From Pseudomonas sp. PSB18 (lineage in GTDB: Bacteria; Pseudomonadota; Gammaproteobacteria; Pseudomonadales; Pseudomonadaceae), in NCBI RefSeq assembly GCF_014596565.1, contig NZ_NOIN01000001.1, positions 744,001 through 808,000 on the forward strand: a DNA stretch of 64,000 bases, written 5' to 3'. The notes under the pieces are model-generated. The model had not been told where the DNA came from. It ran no database searches and saw nothing but the letters and a program-made list of their open reading frames with translations. The translations under genes were made by a program, and so were the position numbers. Positions 8,804 through 18,634 of the stretch are shown piece after piece; positions within the stretch are counted from its first letter, which is position 1; the number at the start of each line of letters is the position of its first letter.

Positions 8804-9601
8804 TCAGCCGAAAATCGTCACCGTCTGCCGGCTCATGGCGATCAGGCGGCCATCGGCGCTCCAGAACTTCGCGGCGACGTGACCGTAACCGTCCTGGGCA
8901 TACTCGATCTCGGCCAGGTACTTGCACCAGTCCAACGTCGTGAGCGCCAGCACCGGCTGGACGAATTCGATGGTCCAGGTCAGCGTGCTACCCGGCGCCA
9001 TTTGTGTCAGATGAGGCAGCAGCGCGGGCGGCCAGGCATCCACCAGCGCGAGGATGTGGGCCTCGTTGAGCGGCTCTTCCTTTACATCCCCACGCAACCG
9101 TACCCAGCCACCCATGCTGCGGGATTTATTGCCGGTGAACGGCAGGCCACCGACACTCCAGCACATCGCCAGGTAACGCATGAACTCCGGCGTACCGCCC
9201 TTGATGTATGGCAGCTCCTGGCATTGCTCGACGCTTTTGAACGCCGGCGCGGGGTCGGCCTGCACCGCCACCACGGAGGAGCGCGATGCACCGAAGCTGC
9301 CTTGCACTACTGTCACCACCTGGCCGTTCTGCACCGCGCGCCCCTGCACCTGGCTGACCGCCTTGCCTTCACGCAGCACCTCGACTTCAAAACTGACGGG
9401 CACATCCGGTTCGACCGGGCCGACGAAGGTGATCGCCAGCGAACGCACCGGACGGTCCGCCGGCACCTGCGCACGCATCGCCTCATACTGCAGCGCCGCC
9501 ACCAGCCCACCAAAAGTGGCGCGTCCCTGCCCCCATTCGGGTGCGATGGTCACGGCGTCTGGCTGACGGCGCACGGCATCGATCAAATCGGAAAAGCGCA
9601 T
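8804..9601 (-). CDS. Acyl-CoA thioesterase family protein (double hotdog)
   Basis: A 265-residue protein with two hotdog halves. The N-terminal half includes GRATFGGLVAALQYEAM and PVRSLAITFVGPVEP; the C-terminal half includes TLTWTIEFVQP and SADGRLIAMSRQTVTIFG, ending with the typical TesB-like terminus. Members hydrolyse acyl-CoA esters, usually medium-chain. The protein is cytosolic with no signal. It is monocistronic, convergent with the small membrane protein gene and followed upstream by a BIME. Substrate length cannot be told from the sequence. Confidence 0.82.
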   Translation of the reverse strand: MRFSDLIDAVRRQPDAVTIAPEWGQGRATFGGLVAALQYEAMRAQVPADRPVRSLAITFVGPVEPDVPVSFEVEVLREGKAVSQVQGRAVQNGQVVTVVQGSFGASRSSVVAVQADPAPAFKSVEQCQELPYIKGGTPEFMRYLAMCWSVGGLPFTGNKSRSMGGWVRLRGDVKEEPLNEAHILALVDAWPPALLPHLTQMAPGSTLTWTIEFVQPVLALTTLDWCKYLAEIEYAQDGYGHVAAKFWSADGRLIAMSRQTVTIFG

Positions 9602-9727
9602 GGCAACCTCGAAAGCATGGGAGAAAGATGAAGGAATCTTAACCAGCCGGGATAAACGACACAGCGCTCATTCCGGCCAAAGAGACTGACAGATAGGCCG
9701 CCACACTTTAATCAACGCACAGACCAT

Positions 9728-9817
9728 TGTGGGAGCGAGCCTGCTCGCGATGGCGGAGGGTCAGTCACATGGGTGCAAGCTGACCCGACGCTATCGCGAG
9801 CAGGCTCGCTCCCACAG
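9728..9817. repeat. BIME: two inverted REPs
   Basis: TGTGGGAGCGAGCCTGCTCG at the left and its inverted copy CGAGCAGGCTCGCTCCCACA at the right are separated by about 45 bp. This is the paired (bacterial interspersed mosaic) form of the REP at 6633. It fills the intergenic space between the thioesterase and CHAD genes. Confidence 0.9.
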
Positions 9818-9834
9818 GGATGGAGTGTGGGGCT

Positions 9835-10596
9835 TCAGGATGTCTCGAAGCAGCTCGCGATCAGCTTATCAAGCACCTTGTCAGCCTTGGCTTCAGCCTG
9901 GGTCATGGTGGTGCGCCAGGCCGGCACACAGGGTTGCAGGTCCTGTTCCTGTTCGGCCCGGGCCAGCCATTGCCAGCAATCGTGCCAGTCGCCCAGGGCG
10001 CCTTGGGCGGACTTGAGTCGTGGCATGGCCGCTTCCGGCAGGCGGTCGAGTTCCGGGTAGGCTTCGATCGCATAGCGCACGCGCTTGATCAGCAGCCGCA
10101 ACCGGTGGCGGTCATGAGCCGGGTCACGCAACGCCTCACCGAGTTTTTTCCATTGTTTGTCCAGACGCTTTTCAATGCGTTTGCGCAAGCCCTTGAGCAG
10201 GCCCTGACGCTGGGCAGCGCGAATGAAGCGCGGAAATGCATCGAGGATCATCAACAGTTGCGTCAACTCCCCGCTCGCGGCCACAACCGGATAGGCCTCG
10301 GTCATCTGCAACCGGCGCCGTTGCGCCGCGTCGGTCCTGCCGTGCTGCTCGAGGTAGGCCGCCAGCACCTCCCGGTCACGCAACGGCGTGGTCAGGCTGC
10401 CGACCGCCGAAGCGGCTGTTTCCAGTTGCTCGACACCCGGCAAGCCGCGCAACGGGCGAAGCAGGCTGCGCAAACGGCGAACCGTGGTCCGCAGGTCATG
10501 CAGCGCTTCGCTGTCGGTATGGGCATTCAAGCGGGCCTGGCAGGCCAGCAGGCGGATTTCCAGCCCGAGGATCCGGGCCACCAGCCGATCAATCAT
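9835..10596 (-). CDS. CHAD domain-containing protein
   Basis: 253 residues from the ATG at 10596 (MIDRLVARILGLEIR), chosen because GGAG lies 8 nt upstream; the frame extends to 10629 without one. It is an all-helical, Arg/Lys/His-rich domain with the CHAD hallmark HDLRTTVRRLRSLLRPLRG and later DRHRLRLLIKRVRYAIEAY. CHAD domains bind inorganic polyphosphate through these basic helices. No CYTH triphosphate-tunnel domain is fused. Its partner or cellular target is unknown. Confidence 0.88.
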   Translation of the reverse strand: MIDRLVARILGLEIRLLACQARLNAHTDSEALHDLRTTVRRLRSLLRPLRGLPGVEQLETAASAVGSLTTPLRDREVLAAYLEQHGRTDAAQRRRLQMTEAYPVVAASGELTQLLMILDAFPRFIRAAQRQGLLKGLRKRIEKRLDKQWKKLGEALRDPAHDRHRLRLLIKRVRYAIEAYPELDRLPEAAMPRLKSAQGALGDWHDCWQWLARAEQEQDLQPCVPAWRTTMTQAEAKADKVLDKLIASCFETS

Positions 10597-10614
10597 GGGG
10601 GGTACTCCATACGC

Positions 10615-10697
10615 AGTTGCAAGCCTCAAGCTTCAAGCTGCAAGTAGAGGCGTGTCGCGTGCTTCTCTTGCAGCTTGTCGCTTACAACTTGCCGCTG
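10615..10697. repeat. Palindromic intergenic repeat of a second type
   Basis: AGTTGCAAGCCTCAAGCTTC on the left faces GCAGCTTGTCGCTTACAACT on the right, an imperfect inverted repeat of about 83 bp between the CHAD and lipoprotein genes. It differs from the REP core seen elsewhere. It could form a long hairpin. Confidence 0.5.
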
Positions 10698-10700
10698 CTT

Positions 10701-10994
10701 TTATCGTCCCGCACGGGACTCGCGGATGTAGAAGCGTGCCTTCTCGGCTTTCCTGGAGCAGCCTTCGAACGCTTCGAACTGCTGTTGGGTCTTGGCACCG
10801 GTCAGCAGCGACAGGGCCTTGGAGTAACTGACAGTACCGGCAAAGCCTTCGGCCTTGGCGAGGTCCAGTTCATGCCAGGCGGCGTCGAGCTGGGTACCGC
10901 AGCTGTCACGATAAGCTGTTTTGCCTGCGCAACCGGCCAGGGCCAGAACCATCAGGGATGCTACTAGGGGCAGGCAGTTCCGGGCTTTCATCAT
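10701..10994 (-). CDS. Small outer-membrane-type lipoprotein
   Basis: A 97-residue protein with a type II signal sequence ending in lipobox LALAGC, so Cys22 would be acylated. The residue after it is Ala, not Asp, which fits outer-membrane sorting by Lol. The mature part is short, charged and contains two further Cys (DSCGTQ and FEGCSRK) that may form a disulphide. It resembles conserved pseudomonad lipoproteins of unknown function. A second ATG directly follows the first (10991). It is divergent from the patatin gene. Confidence 0.8.
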   Translation of the reverse strand: MMKARNCLPLVASLMVLALAGCAGKTAYRDSCGTQLDAAWHELDLAKAEGFAGTVSYSKALSLLTGAKTQQQFEAFEGCSRKAEKARFYIRESRAGR

Positions 10995-11198
10995 TACACC
11001 TCAGTCAGGTCAAACAGTCGTGCTGGTAAGACGGTCGCAACGGCGAAAAGTGCCTTGGCCCGACCGCCTTAATTCAAGTGTGGGCGAGCATACAAAAATG
11101 TCACTCCAGCGTGTCAAAAAACGACGCGTGTGCCACAACGATTGAGCCGGGGCCTCGATCAGTGCATTGTTGAAGTCTGTTCGACAAGAGGCCGGGTC

Positions 11199-12236
11199 AT
11201 GACAAAACGTGTCGCATTGGTATTGGGCTCGGGCGGCGCCCGGGGCTACGCCCATATCGGGGTGATCGAGGAAATCGAACGACGTGGCTACGATATTGCC
11301 TGCATCGCCGGTTGCTCGATGGGCGCCGTGGTGGGCGGGATCTACGCTGCCGGCAAGCTCAGGGATTACCGCAACTGGATCGAAAGCCTGGATTACCTGG
11401 ATGTCCTGCGGCTGGTGGATGTCAGTTTTCGCCTCGGTGCGATCCGCGGTGAAAAAGTCTTCGGGCAGATCCGCAAGATCGTCGGCGAACTCAATATCGA
11501 AGACCTGCGCATCCCCTACACCGCCGTGGCCACGGACCTGACCAACCAACAGGAAATCTGGTTCCAGGAAGGTTGCCTGCATCAGGCGATGCGCGCCTCC
11601 GCGGCCATTCCCAGCCTGTTCACACCCGTGATGCAAGGCAACCGCATGCTGGTGGATGGCGGCCTGCTCAATCCGCTGCCGATCGTGCCTGTGGTGTCCA
11701 GCCACTGCGACCTGATCATCGCAGTCAATCTCAATGCCACCAACCAGCGACAGTACAGACTGCCGGTGATCCCACGTCCGGCCGCGTTCAGGAGCCGATT
11801 CGACAATCTCATCAGTTCCCTGGGGTCGAAACTGCCATTTCGGCGCAAGCAGGCCGAGCAGTTGTTACTGCTGGAGCAGGAAGCGCTGAAAGCCGAGGCC
11901 GCCGACATCAACCCCTGGCTCGAATCCGTCGAACCCGAAGGCCAACAGCCGGCCGCGGCACCCGAGGCTGAAGGCGCACCGAAATCCGCCACCGGCTCGT
12001 TCATCATCGATAACGTCGGTCCGGCCTCGTTGCTGGATTTGATCAACCAGAGTTTCGAGGTGATGCAGACCTCGCTGGCCCAATACAAGATCGCCGGGTA
12101 TCCCCCGGATGTACTGATCAACGTGCCGAAACGGGTGTGCCGGTTCTTCGAGTTCTACAAGGCGCCGGAATTGATCGCCCTGGGGCGGGAGATTGCCAGT
12201 GACACCCTGGATCGGTATGAAAGTGAACAGAGCTGA
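11199..12236 (+). CDS. Patatin-like phospholipase (RssA/YchK type)
   Basis: A 345-residue protein from ATG 11199 (MTKRVALVLGSGGARGYAHI), with GAGG upstream; the longer frame from 11130 is unlikely. It has the oxyanion-hole motif GSGGARG, the nucleophile elbow GCSMG and the Asp motif VDGGLLNPLP, giving the Ser-Asp dyad of patatin lipases. No signal peptide or beta-barrel domain is present, so it is a cytosolic family member. The C-terminal 120 residues include a Pro/Ala/Glu-rich linker then a helical tail. Substrate unknown. A REP pair follows the stop. Confidence 0.88.
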   Translation: MTKRVALVLGSGGARGYAHIGVIEEIERRGYDIACIAGCSMGAVVGGIYAAGKLRDYRNWIESLDYLDVLRLVDVSFRLGAIRGEKVFGQIRKIVGELNIEDLRIPYTAVATDLTNQQEIWFQEGCLHQAMRASAAIPSLFTPVMQGNRMLVDGGLLNPLPIVPVVSSHCDLIIAVNLNATNQRQYRLPVIPRPAAFRSRFDNLISSLGSKLPFRRKQAEQLLLLEQEALKAEAADINPWLESVEPEGQQPAAAPEAEGAPKSATGSFIIDNVGPASLLDLINQSFEVMQTSLAQYKIAGYPPDVLINVPKRVCRFFEFYKAPELIALGREIASDTLDRYESEQS

Positions 12237-12252
12237 AGCAACACCTTGATCC

Positions 12253-12384
12253 TGTGGCGAGGGGATTTATCCCCGTTGGGGTGCGAAGCGCCCCCAAACC
12301 CGTCGACTCGATAAAGCTGGCAAACCGAGTTGCCTGATTTTAGGGCTGCTTCGCACCCCAGCGGGGATAAATCCCCTCGCCACA
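12253..12384. repeat. Inverted pair of the GTGGCGAGGGGATTTATCCCC repeat
   Basis: GTGGCGAGGGGATTTATCCC at the left end and GGGATAAATCCCCTCGCCAC at the right, with inner GGTGCGAAGCGCC and GCTTCGCACCCC arms. The same element occurs at 60536-60662 and in shortened form at 20878-20923. It lies between the 3' ends of the patatin gene and kdpE. Confidence 0.9.
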
Positions 12385-12410
12385 ACAGTGCTTGGCTGAA
12401 GACCGAGGGG

Positions 12411-13109
12411 TTAAAACCCACCCTCTCCCAACAACCGATACCCCACCCCCGCCTCGGTCACAATGAACCGGGGACGCGTCGGGTCGTCGGCCAGCTTTTG
12501 ACGCAGGTGGCCGACCACGATGCGCAGGTAGTGACTGTCCTCGGTGTGGGTCGGGCCCCAGATGTCCTTGAGCAACTGTTGTTGGGTGATGACCCGTCCG
12601 GGGTGCCGCGCCAGTTGCGCCAGCACGGCGTATTCCTTGCGGGTCAGGGCCACTTCGGCGCCGTCCAGCAGCACCCGGCGATACGCCAGGTCCACCGTCA
12701 GCGGACCGAACGTCAGCGCCGCTTCCCGGGCCTCGCCTGCCGGCGCCTGGCGCAAGAGGGCACGGACGCGGGCCAGGAACTCCTGGATGCCGAACGGCTT
12801 GGTCACGTAATCGTTGGCACCGTTATCCAGCGCCTCGACTTTCTGTGCTTCGCTGGCCCGCACCGAAAGCACCAGCACCGGCACCGTCGACCATTGGCGA
12901 AACTCGCACAGCACCTGCTGGCCATCCATGTCCGGCAGGCCCAGGTCGAGCACCAGCAGATCAGGCTTGTTCAAGGCTGCCTGAGCCAGGCCTTCGGCCC
13001 CCGTACCGGCCTCCAGCACCTTGTAGCCCTGGGAGGTCAGGCTGATGCGCAGGAATTTGCGGATCTGCGGTTCATCATCGATGACCAGGAGGGTCGCGGT
13101 TTGGCTCAT
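12411..13109 (-). CDS. kdpE: KdpE response regulator
   Basis: A 232-residue OmpR/PhoB-type regulator of potassium-uptake genes. The receiver domain has acidic pair DDEP, phosphoacceptor in LLVLDLGLPDMDG (about D53), Thr/Ser region VLVLSVRASE and Lys in VTKPFG. The winged-helix effector domain spans about residues 125-228 (LTRKEYAVLAQLARHPGRV, HLRQKLADDPTRPRFI). Its partner is KdpD, 47 bp upstream in the same operon. Phosphorylated KdpE activates kdpFABC at low potassium or high osmolarity. It is the last gene of the kdp run; the inverted repeat at 12253-12384 lies just beyond. Confidence 0.95.
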   Translation of the reverse strand: MSQTATLLVIDDEPQIRKFLRISLTSQGYKVLEAGTGAEGLAQAALNKPDLLVLDLGLPDMDGQQVLCEFRQWSTVPVLVLSVRASEAQKVEALDNGANDYVTKPFGIQEFLARVRALLRQAPAGEAREAALTFGPLTVDLAYRRVLLDGAEVALTRKEYAVLAQLARHPGRVITQQQLLKDIWGPTHTEDSHYLRIVVGHLRQKLADDPTRPRFIVTEAGVGYRLLGEGGF

Positions 13110-13156
13110 GGGTTTCGTTCGCTACAAATCAATGGCAGAGAATAACGTAGCCCGGC

Positions 13157-15808
13157 TCAGGCTTCATCGTCCATGCCCGGTTGTGCCTGCAATGGCAGGT
13201 GCAGGGTGATGCAGGTGCCGCGCCCGTCGAGGCCATCGCCCACGCTGATCCGCCCGCCATGGGCGCCCACCATGCCCTGACAGATCGCCAGCCCCAGTCC
13301 CGTGCCCTGCCCGCCCCGATCGCCACGGGCAGCGGTATAGAACATGTCGAAGATTTTCTCCCGCTCTTGCTCAGGAATCCCCGGCCCTTCATCGGCCACG
13401 GCAAACAACACTTCACTGTCCGTCGTGCCTGCGCTCAGTTGCAGGCGCCCATGAGCCGGCGAAAAACGCGCGGCATTCTCCAGCACATTCACCAGAGCCT
13501 GTTCGATCAGCGCCGCGTGGACATGCAGCAATGGCAATGGGTCGGGCACCTCGACGCTGACCATCAGCGGCGCCAGCACCGCCCGCAGGCGATTCAATGC
13601 GCTGCCGATGATATCCGCCGGCGCCACCCAGTCCCGCGCCAGTTTCAGGGCGCCGTGGCCGAGACGAGTCATGTCCAGCAGGTTCTGGATGTAGCGGTCC
13701 AGACGCTCGGCTTCATCGCGAGTGCCTTCGAGCAACTCGCGACGATCCGCCAGCGGGATCGCCTCCCCCAGCGCCAACAGGCTGTCGATGCTGCCGCGCA
13801 TGGCGGTCAGCGGCGTGCGCAGATCGTGGGACACCGAGGCCAACAAGGCGCTGCGCAGTTGCTCGGTCTCACCGTGCAAGCGCGCCGCCTCGAGATCCTG
13901 AGCCAATTGCGCCCGGGCCAGCGCCTGGGCCAGCGGCTGGCTGAGGGCCGCCAACCAGCGCCGACGTTGACCACTCAAGGGACTGTCGTTTTTTGAACGC
14001 ACGCCCAGCAACGCCAGCGGTCCACCTTCCACCGACAACGGCCACCACCACCAGCGTCCGGACGGCAGTGTCCCGGTCCCTGCGCCGGCCGGCTGATCGT
14101 GCTGCCAGGCCCAGTCGGCCGCCGCGCGTTCGGCCTCGACGAACGTCAGCGACTCGGCGGTCTCGACCTTCCAGCCACCCTGGCCATCTCGGTTGAGCAG
14201 GCACAGCTGCAAGTCGTGCCAGCCATTGAAGTGCTGCGCGGCGGCGCTGATCACCGCCTGGCGGTCGGTGGCAGCCGTGAGCTTGCGCGACAGATCGAGC
14301 AATTCGCCGGTTTCCTGCTGGGTGTCGCGTAACGCCTGCAACTGCCGACGCTGGCGGGCAGCGAGGTTGCCGGTCAGGGCTGCCATCAGCAGGAAGAACA
14401 CCAGCGTCAGCACGTCTTCGTCGCGCTGGATGGTGAGGGAAAAATTCGGCGGGATGAACAGAAAGTCGTAGGCCAGGAACGACAGCGCCGCGCAAGCCAA
14501 GGCCGGGCCGAGGCTGCTGCGCACCGCCACCAGCAAGACCGCCATCAGAAACACCAGGGAGATATTGGGCAATTCCAGCAGCCCCGAAATACCCCAGGCC
14601 AATGCACTGGCCGCCACGGTCGCCAGCAACGCCAACACGTAGTCGAAGCCAGTCTGGACGCGGCTCGAATAAACGCGGGCGGGACGCAATTGTTCATCGC
14701 TGTCCAGTACGTTGATCTCCAGCCCCCGAGCATCGCGCAACAAGCGTGAGGCCAGGCCGCCGCCGAACCATCGTCTGCGCAAACGCGGTCGGGACTGCCC
14801 CACCAGGAGCAGAGTGGCCCGACGTTCGATGGCATGCTGGACCAGGGTCCTGGCCACTTCACCGGCCCGCAACAACACCACCTCACCGCCAAGACGTTCC
14901 GCCAGTTGCTGGGCGTTTTGCAGGCGCTGGCGCGAGATCTCGTCCCGGGCGCCACCGTTGTCCACATGTACCAGGCTCCACGGCAGGTGCCGACGCTGGG
15001 CGACGCGGCTGGCATGGCGCACCAGGCGCTCGGCTTGAGCGTCGCCGTCCACCCCCACCAATAACCGCCCCCGCACCACCGGGGCGGCCTGCCCCAGTTG
15101 CCGATAGCCCAGCGCCAGATCGTTGTCCACTTGCGCGGCGGCGGTCTGCATCGCCAGCTCACGCAGGGCCGTCAGGTTGGTCTGGGTGAAGAAAGCATCG
15201 ATTGCCGCGCGGGCCTGCTCCGGCACATAGACCTTGCCGTCGCGCAGGCGCTCCAGCAGTTCACGGGGCGGCAGGTCGATCAGCAGCAGTTCATCGGCCT
15301 CCTGCAGGACCCAGTCCGGCAGCGTTTCGCGAACCTGCACCCCGGTGATGCCGCGCACCTGGTCATTGAGACTTTCCAGGTGCTGCACATTGACGGTGGT
15401 GTAGACGTCGATGCCGGCCGCAAGCAGCTCTTGAATGTCTTGCCAGCGCTTGGCGTGGCGGCTGCCGGGGGCATTGCTGTGGGCCAGCTCGTCCACCAGC
15501 ACCAGGCTTGGCCGGGCGGCGAGCAGACCGTCGAGATCCATTTCTTCGAGCGTCACACCACGGTATTGGGAGCGCACCAAAGGCTGTTGCACCAAGCCGC
15601 CGAGCAGCGCTTCGGTTTCGGCTCGACCGTGTGTCTCCACTACGCCGACGATGACTTTCACGTTCTGCCGCAACTGGGTGTGGGCCGCTTGCAGCATGGC
15701 GTAGGTCTTTCCGACACCCGGTGCCGCGCCAAGAAAGACCTTGAGCCGACCGCGGCCAGCGCGAGGCAGATTGGCTAACAGGGCGTCGGCGCGGCCGGAG
15801 TCGCTCAT
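13157..15808 (-). CDS. kdpD: KdpD potassium-responsive sensor histidine kinase
   Basis: An 883-residue sensor of normal length. The order is an N-terminal KdpD domain with Walker A GAAPGVGKTYAML and Walker B LVLVDELAHSNAPGSRH, a USP-like domain (LLVGVDGDAQAERLVRHA), four TM helices at about 395-490, a GAF-like segment, HisKA with SVSHDLRTPL (His about 660) and HATPase motifs (NVLENAARFSP, DEGPGIP, GTGLGLAICQG). It senses K+ and turgor and phosphorylates KdpE. ATG 15808 is unambiguous. A BIME of about 88 bp separates it from kdpC, so kdpDE expression may be partly uncoupled from kdpFABC. Confidence 0.96.
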   Translation of the reverse strand: MSDSGRADALLANLPRAGRGRLKVFLGAAPGVGKTYAMLQAAHTQLRQNVKVIVGVVETHGRAETEALLGGLVQQPLVRSQYRGVTLEEMDLDGLLAARPSLVLVDELAHSNAPGSRHAKRWQDIQELLAAGIDVYTTVNVQHLESLNDQVRGITGVQVRETLPDWVLQEADELLLIDLPPRELLERLRDGKVYVPEQARAAIDAFFTQTNLTALRELAMQTAAAQVDNDLALGYRQLGQAAPVVRGRLLVGVDGDAQAERLVRHASRVAQRRHLPWSLVHVDNGGARDEISRQRLQNAQQLAERLGGEVVLLRAGEVARTLVQHAIERRATLLLVGQSRPRLRRRWFGGGLASRLLRDARGLEINVLDSDEQLRPARVYSSRVQTGFDYVLALLATVAASALAWGISGLLELPNISLVFLMAVLLVAVRSSLGPALACAALSFLAYDFLFIPPNFSLTIQRDEDVLTLVFFLLMAALTGNLAARQRRQLQALRDTQQETGELLDLSRKLTAATDRQAVISAAAQHFNGWHDLQLCLLNRDGQGGWKVETAESLTFVEAERAAADWAWQHDQPAGAGTGTLPSGRWWWWPLSVEGGPLALLGVRSKNDSPLSGQRRRWLAALSQPLAQALARAQLAQDLEAARLHGETEQLRSALLASVSHDLRTPLTAMRGSIDSLLALGEAIPLADRRELLEGTRDEAERLDRYIQNLLDMTRLGHGALKLARDWVAPADIIGSALNRLRAVLAPLMVSVEVPDPLPLLHVHAALIEQALVNVLENAARFSPAHGRLQLSAGTTDSEVLFAVADEGPGIPEQEREKIFDMFYTAARGDRGGQGTGLGLAICQGMVGAHGGRISVGDGLDGRGTCITLHLPLQAQPGMDDEA

Positions 15809-15872
15809 GGTGTGGTTCTCTTGCTTTCGGGTACTGAGGGCACGCCCATTCTCACAGGCTCCATGGAGTCCT

Positions 15873-15960
15873 TGTGGGAGCGAGCCGGCTCGCGATGACG
15901 ATGTATCAGCTTGCAGCTGTGTGACTGATACACCGCTATCGCGAGCAGGCTCGCTCCCTC
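15873..15960. repeat. BIME inside the kdp operon
   Basis: Left REP GTGGGAGCGAGCCGGCTCGC and an inverted right REP GCGAGCAGGCTCGCTCCCTC with one mismatch to the consensus. It occupies nearly the whole kdpC-kdpD gap. Confidence 0.88.
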
Positions 15961-15968
15961 AAAGGGGG

Positions 15969-16514
15969 TTACAGCTTTTCCAGCGCCAGGTTCAACGCCA
16001 GCACATTCACCACCGGCGGCCCCACCAGAGGCTGCTCGATGTGAGTGTCGAGCAGATGCTGCAAGGTCGGGACCGACAGGTTACGCGCCGCGGCGACTCG
16101 CGCCAGTTGATAGGCAATCGCTGTCGGTGGCAAGTGTGGATCCAGTCCGCTGCCGGAAGTGGTCAACATTGCCAGCGGCACCGGTCCCTGACCCGGCACC
16201 AGAAGCCTGTGGGCATCATCGATGATCCGCGTGGCCAGGGCCGGATTGCTCGGGGAGAGATTGCTCGCGCCACTGGCAACCGTGGCGAAGGCACCGGCCG
16301 AGGGACGTGGATGAAACCAGGCATCCCCCTGGAAATCCTGGGCGATCAACAGGGAGCCACGGACCTTGCCGTCGGCGCCCTCGACAAGGCTGCCGTTGGC
16401 CTGGAAGGGAAAGGCGACTTGCGCCACGCCCGTGACCAGCAGCGGGTAGGCGACCCCGGTGATCAACGTCATCAGGAGCAGCAGGCTCAAGGCCGGGCGA
16501 ACTAATCTGAACAT
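15969..16514 (-). CDS. kdpC: KdpC subunit of the K+-transporting ATPase
   Basis: 181 residues from ATG 16514 ([20 protein letters not shown]), with GAGG 8 nt upstream; the frame reaches 16538 but that extension has no ribosome site. There is one N-terminal TM helix, then a periplasmic domain with family motifs [37 protein letters not shown] and a C-terminal LLDTHIEQP. KdpC stabilises KdpB and takes part in coupling ATP binding to transport. Confidence 0.95.
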   Translation of the reverse strand: MFRLVRPALSLLLLMTLITGVAYPLLVTGVAQVAFPFQANGSLVEGADGKVRGSLLIAQDFQGDAWFHPRPSAGAFATVASGASNLSPSNPALATRIIDDAHRLLVPGQGPVPLAMLTTSGSGLDPHLPPTAIAYQLARVAAARNLSVPTLQHLLDTHIEQPLVGPPVVNVLALNLALEKL

Positions 16515-16569
16515 TCCAAAATCCTCAGTTGAAAACACATCTGTAGCGAGGGCGCAGGCGATAACGACG

Positions 16570-18627
16570 TCAAACCAGCCCCAACGCCGTCAGCAACATA
16601 TCGATCGCCTTGATGCCCACGAACGGCACCACGATCCCGCCCAAGCCATAGATCAACAGATTGCGCCGTAGCAATGCCGCCGCGCTCGCCGCCTGCACCC
16701 GCACGCCGCGCAGGGCCAAGGGGATCAGTACGACGATGATCAGCGCGTTGAACACAATGGCCGAGAGAATGGCGCTCTGCGGACTGCTCAGGTGCATCAC
16801 GTTCAACACACCGAGCTGTGGATAAATCGAGGCGAACAACGCCGGCAGGATCGCGAAGTACTTGGCGACGTCGTTGGCGATGGAAAAGGTGGTCAGTGCC
16901 CCACGGGTCACCAACAGTTCCTTGCCGATCTGCACCACGTCCAGCAACTTGGTCGGGTCGCTGTCGAGGTCGACCATGTTGGCCGCCTCCCGCGCCGCTT
17001 GCGTGCCATCGTTCATCGCCATGCCCACATCGGCCTGGGCCAGGGCCGGGGCGTCGTTGGCGCCGTCGCCGCACATGGCGACCAGCCGACCATCATTCTG
17101 CTCATGGCGGATACGCGCCAGCTTCTTCTCCGGCGTGGCCTCGGCCAGCACGTCGTCGACGCCCGCTTCGGCGGCAATAGCGGCGGCGGTCAGCGGGTTG
17201 TCACCAGTGACCATCACGGTACGGATGCCCAGCTTGCGCAACTCGGCGAAACGCTCGCGGATACCCGGTTTGACCACATCCTTGAGATGGATCGCGCCCA
17301 GCAGCTTGCCATCCACACACACCAATAAGGGCGTGCCGCCGCTCTGGGCAATCTTGTCGACCTCTCGGGCAAGCATCGCTGGCAACTGGTTGCGCGACAG
17401 GCCGATAAAACCCAGCAGCGAATCCACCGCTCCCTTTCGGTATATCCGCTCCTGATGATCGACACCGGACAAACGGGTTTCCGCGCTGAACGGTACCGCC
17501 GTCAGCGATTCCAAGACAGGCTCGGGTTGTGGATGCAAATCTCGCAGGTATTCCACGATGGACTTGCCTTCCGCCGTGTCGTCCGCCAACGAAGCCAACA
17601 GCGCGCCTTCGGCCAGCGCCTTGATGCTCACACCAGGAGCGGCATGAACCGCTGCACAACGACGATTGCCGAACGTGATGGTGCCGGTCTTGTCCAGCAT
17701 CAGCACGTGCACATCCCCCGCCGCTTCCACCGCGCGACCGGATTTGGCGATCACGTTCAGGCGCACCAGCCGATCCATCCCGGCGATGCCGATGGCCGAC
17801 AGCAACCCGCCGATGGTGGTGGGAATCAACGTGACCAACAGCGCCACCAGGAACACCAGCGGCAGGCTGCCGTTGGCGAAGTGGGCGAACGGTTGCAGCG
17901 TCACCACTACCAACAGGAAGATCAGGGTCAGGCCGATCAACAGGATGTCCAGCGCCACCTCGTTCGGCGTCTTCTGCCGCTTGGCGCCTTCGACGAGGGC
18001 GATCATGCGGTCCAGGGTCGACTCACCGGGGTTGCTGGTAATACGCACCAACAACCAGTCGGAAACCAGACGCGTGTTGCCGGTGACCGCCGAACGATCA
18101 CCGCCGGATTCACGAATGACCGGCGCAGACTCACCGGTGATCGCCGCCTCGTTGACCGCGGCAATACCCTCGATCACCTCGCCGTCGCCCGGAATCATCT
18201 CCCCTGCTTCGACGCGCACCACATCGCCTTTGCGCAAACGGGTGGCGGGGACGACTTCAAAACCATTGGCGGTCCGGCGACGTGCACTCAGACCTTCACT
18301 GCCAGCCTTGAGGCTGTCGGCCCGGGCCTTGCCGCGCCCTTCGGCCAGGGCTTCGGCGAAGTTGGCGAACAGCACGGTGAACCAAAGCCAGAGCGCGATC
18401 TGCGCGGCAACGAACGTCGGCACGGCACTGTCGGGAATGAAGCACAGCACAGTGGTGAGTACTGCCGTCAGCTCCACCACCAGCATCACCGGTGCACGGT
18501 GCAACTGGCGCGGATCGAGTTTGACGAAAGCTTGTACCAACGCCGGCCGCCACAGGGCGGAGATGGAGGTTTTCGTTGCTTGCGGTGCTTGGGTGGTAAC
18601 CGCTTGCGGTGCGGGCATATTCATCAT
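16570..18627 (-). CDS. kdpB: KdpB, catalytic P-type ATPase subunit
   Basis: 685 residues. It shows the P-type ATPase landmarks: ITGESAPV (actuator loop), [10 protein letters not shown] with phosphorylated Asp at about 311, KGAVDSLL in the nucleotide-binding domain, [11 protein letters not shown] and [18 protein letters not shown] at the hinge. Seven TM helices are expected. KdpB hydrolyses ATP, driving K+ entering through KdpA. It starts 7 bp after the kdpA stop, so it is translationally close-coupled. Confidence 0.97.
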   Translation of the reverse strand: MMNMPAPQAVTTQAPQATKTSISALWRPALVQAFVKLDPRQLHRAPVMLVVELTAVLTTVLCFIPDSAVPTFVAAQIALWLWFTVLFANFAEALAEGRGKARADSLKAGSEGLSARRRTANGFEVVPATRLRKGDVVRVEAGEMIPGDGEVIEGIAAVNEAAITGESAPVIRESGGDRSAVTGNTRLVSDWLLVRITSNPGESTLDRMIALVEGAKRQKTPNEVALDILLIGLTLIFLLVVVTLQPFAHFANGSLPLVFLVALLVTLIPTTIGGLLSAIGIAGMDRLVRLNVIAKSGRAVEAAGDVHVLMLDKTGTITFGNRRCAAVHAAPGVSIKALAEGALLASLADDTAEGKSIVEYLRDLHPQPEPVLESLTAVPFSAETRLSGVDHQERIYRKGAVDSLLGFIGLSRNQLPAMLAREVDKIAQSGGTPLLVCVDGKLLGAIHLKDVVKPGIRERFAELRKLGIRTVMVTGDNPLTAAAIAAEAGVDDVLAEATPEKKLARIRHEQNDGRLVAMCGDGANDAPALAQADVGMAMNDGTQAAREAANMVDLDSDPTKLLDVVQIGKELLVTRGALTTFSIANDVAKYFAILPALFASIYPQLGVLNVMHLSSPQSAILSAIVFNALIIVVLIPLALRGVRVQAASAAALLRRNLLIYGLGGIVVPFVGIKAIDMLLTALGLV

Positions 18628-18634
18628 CGGATCC

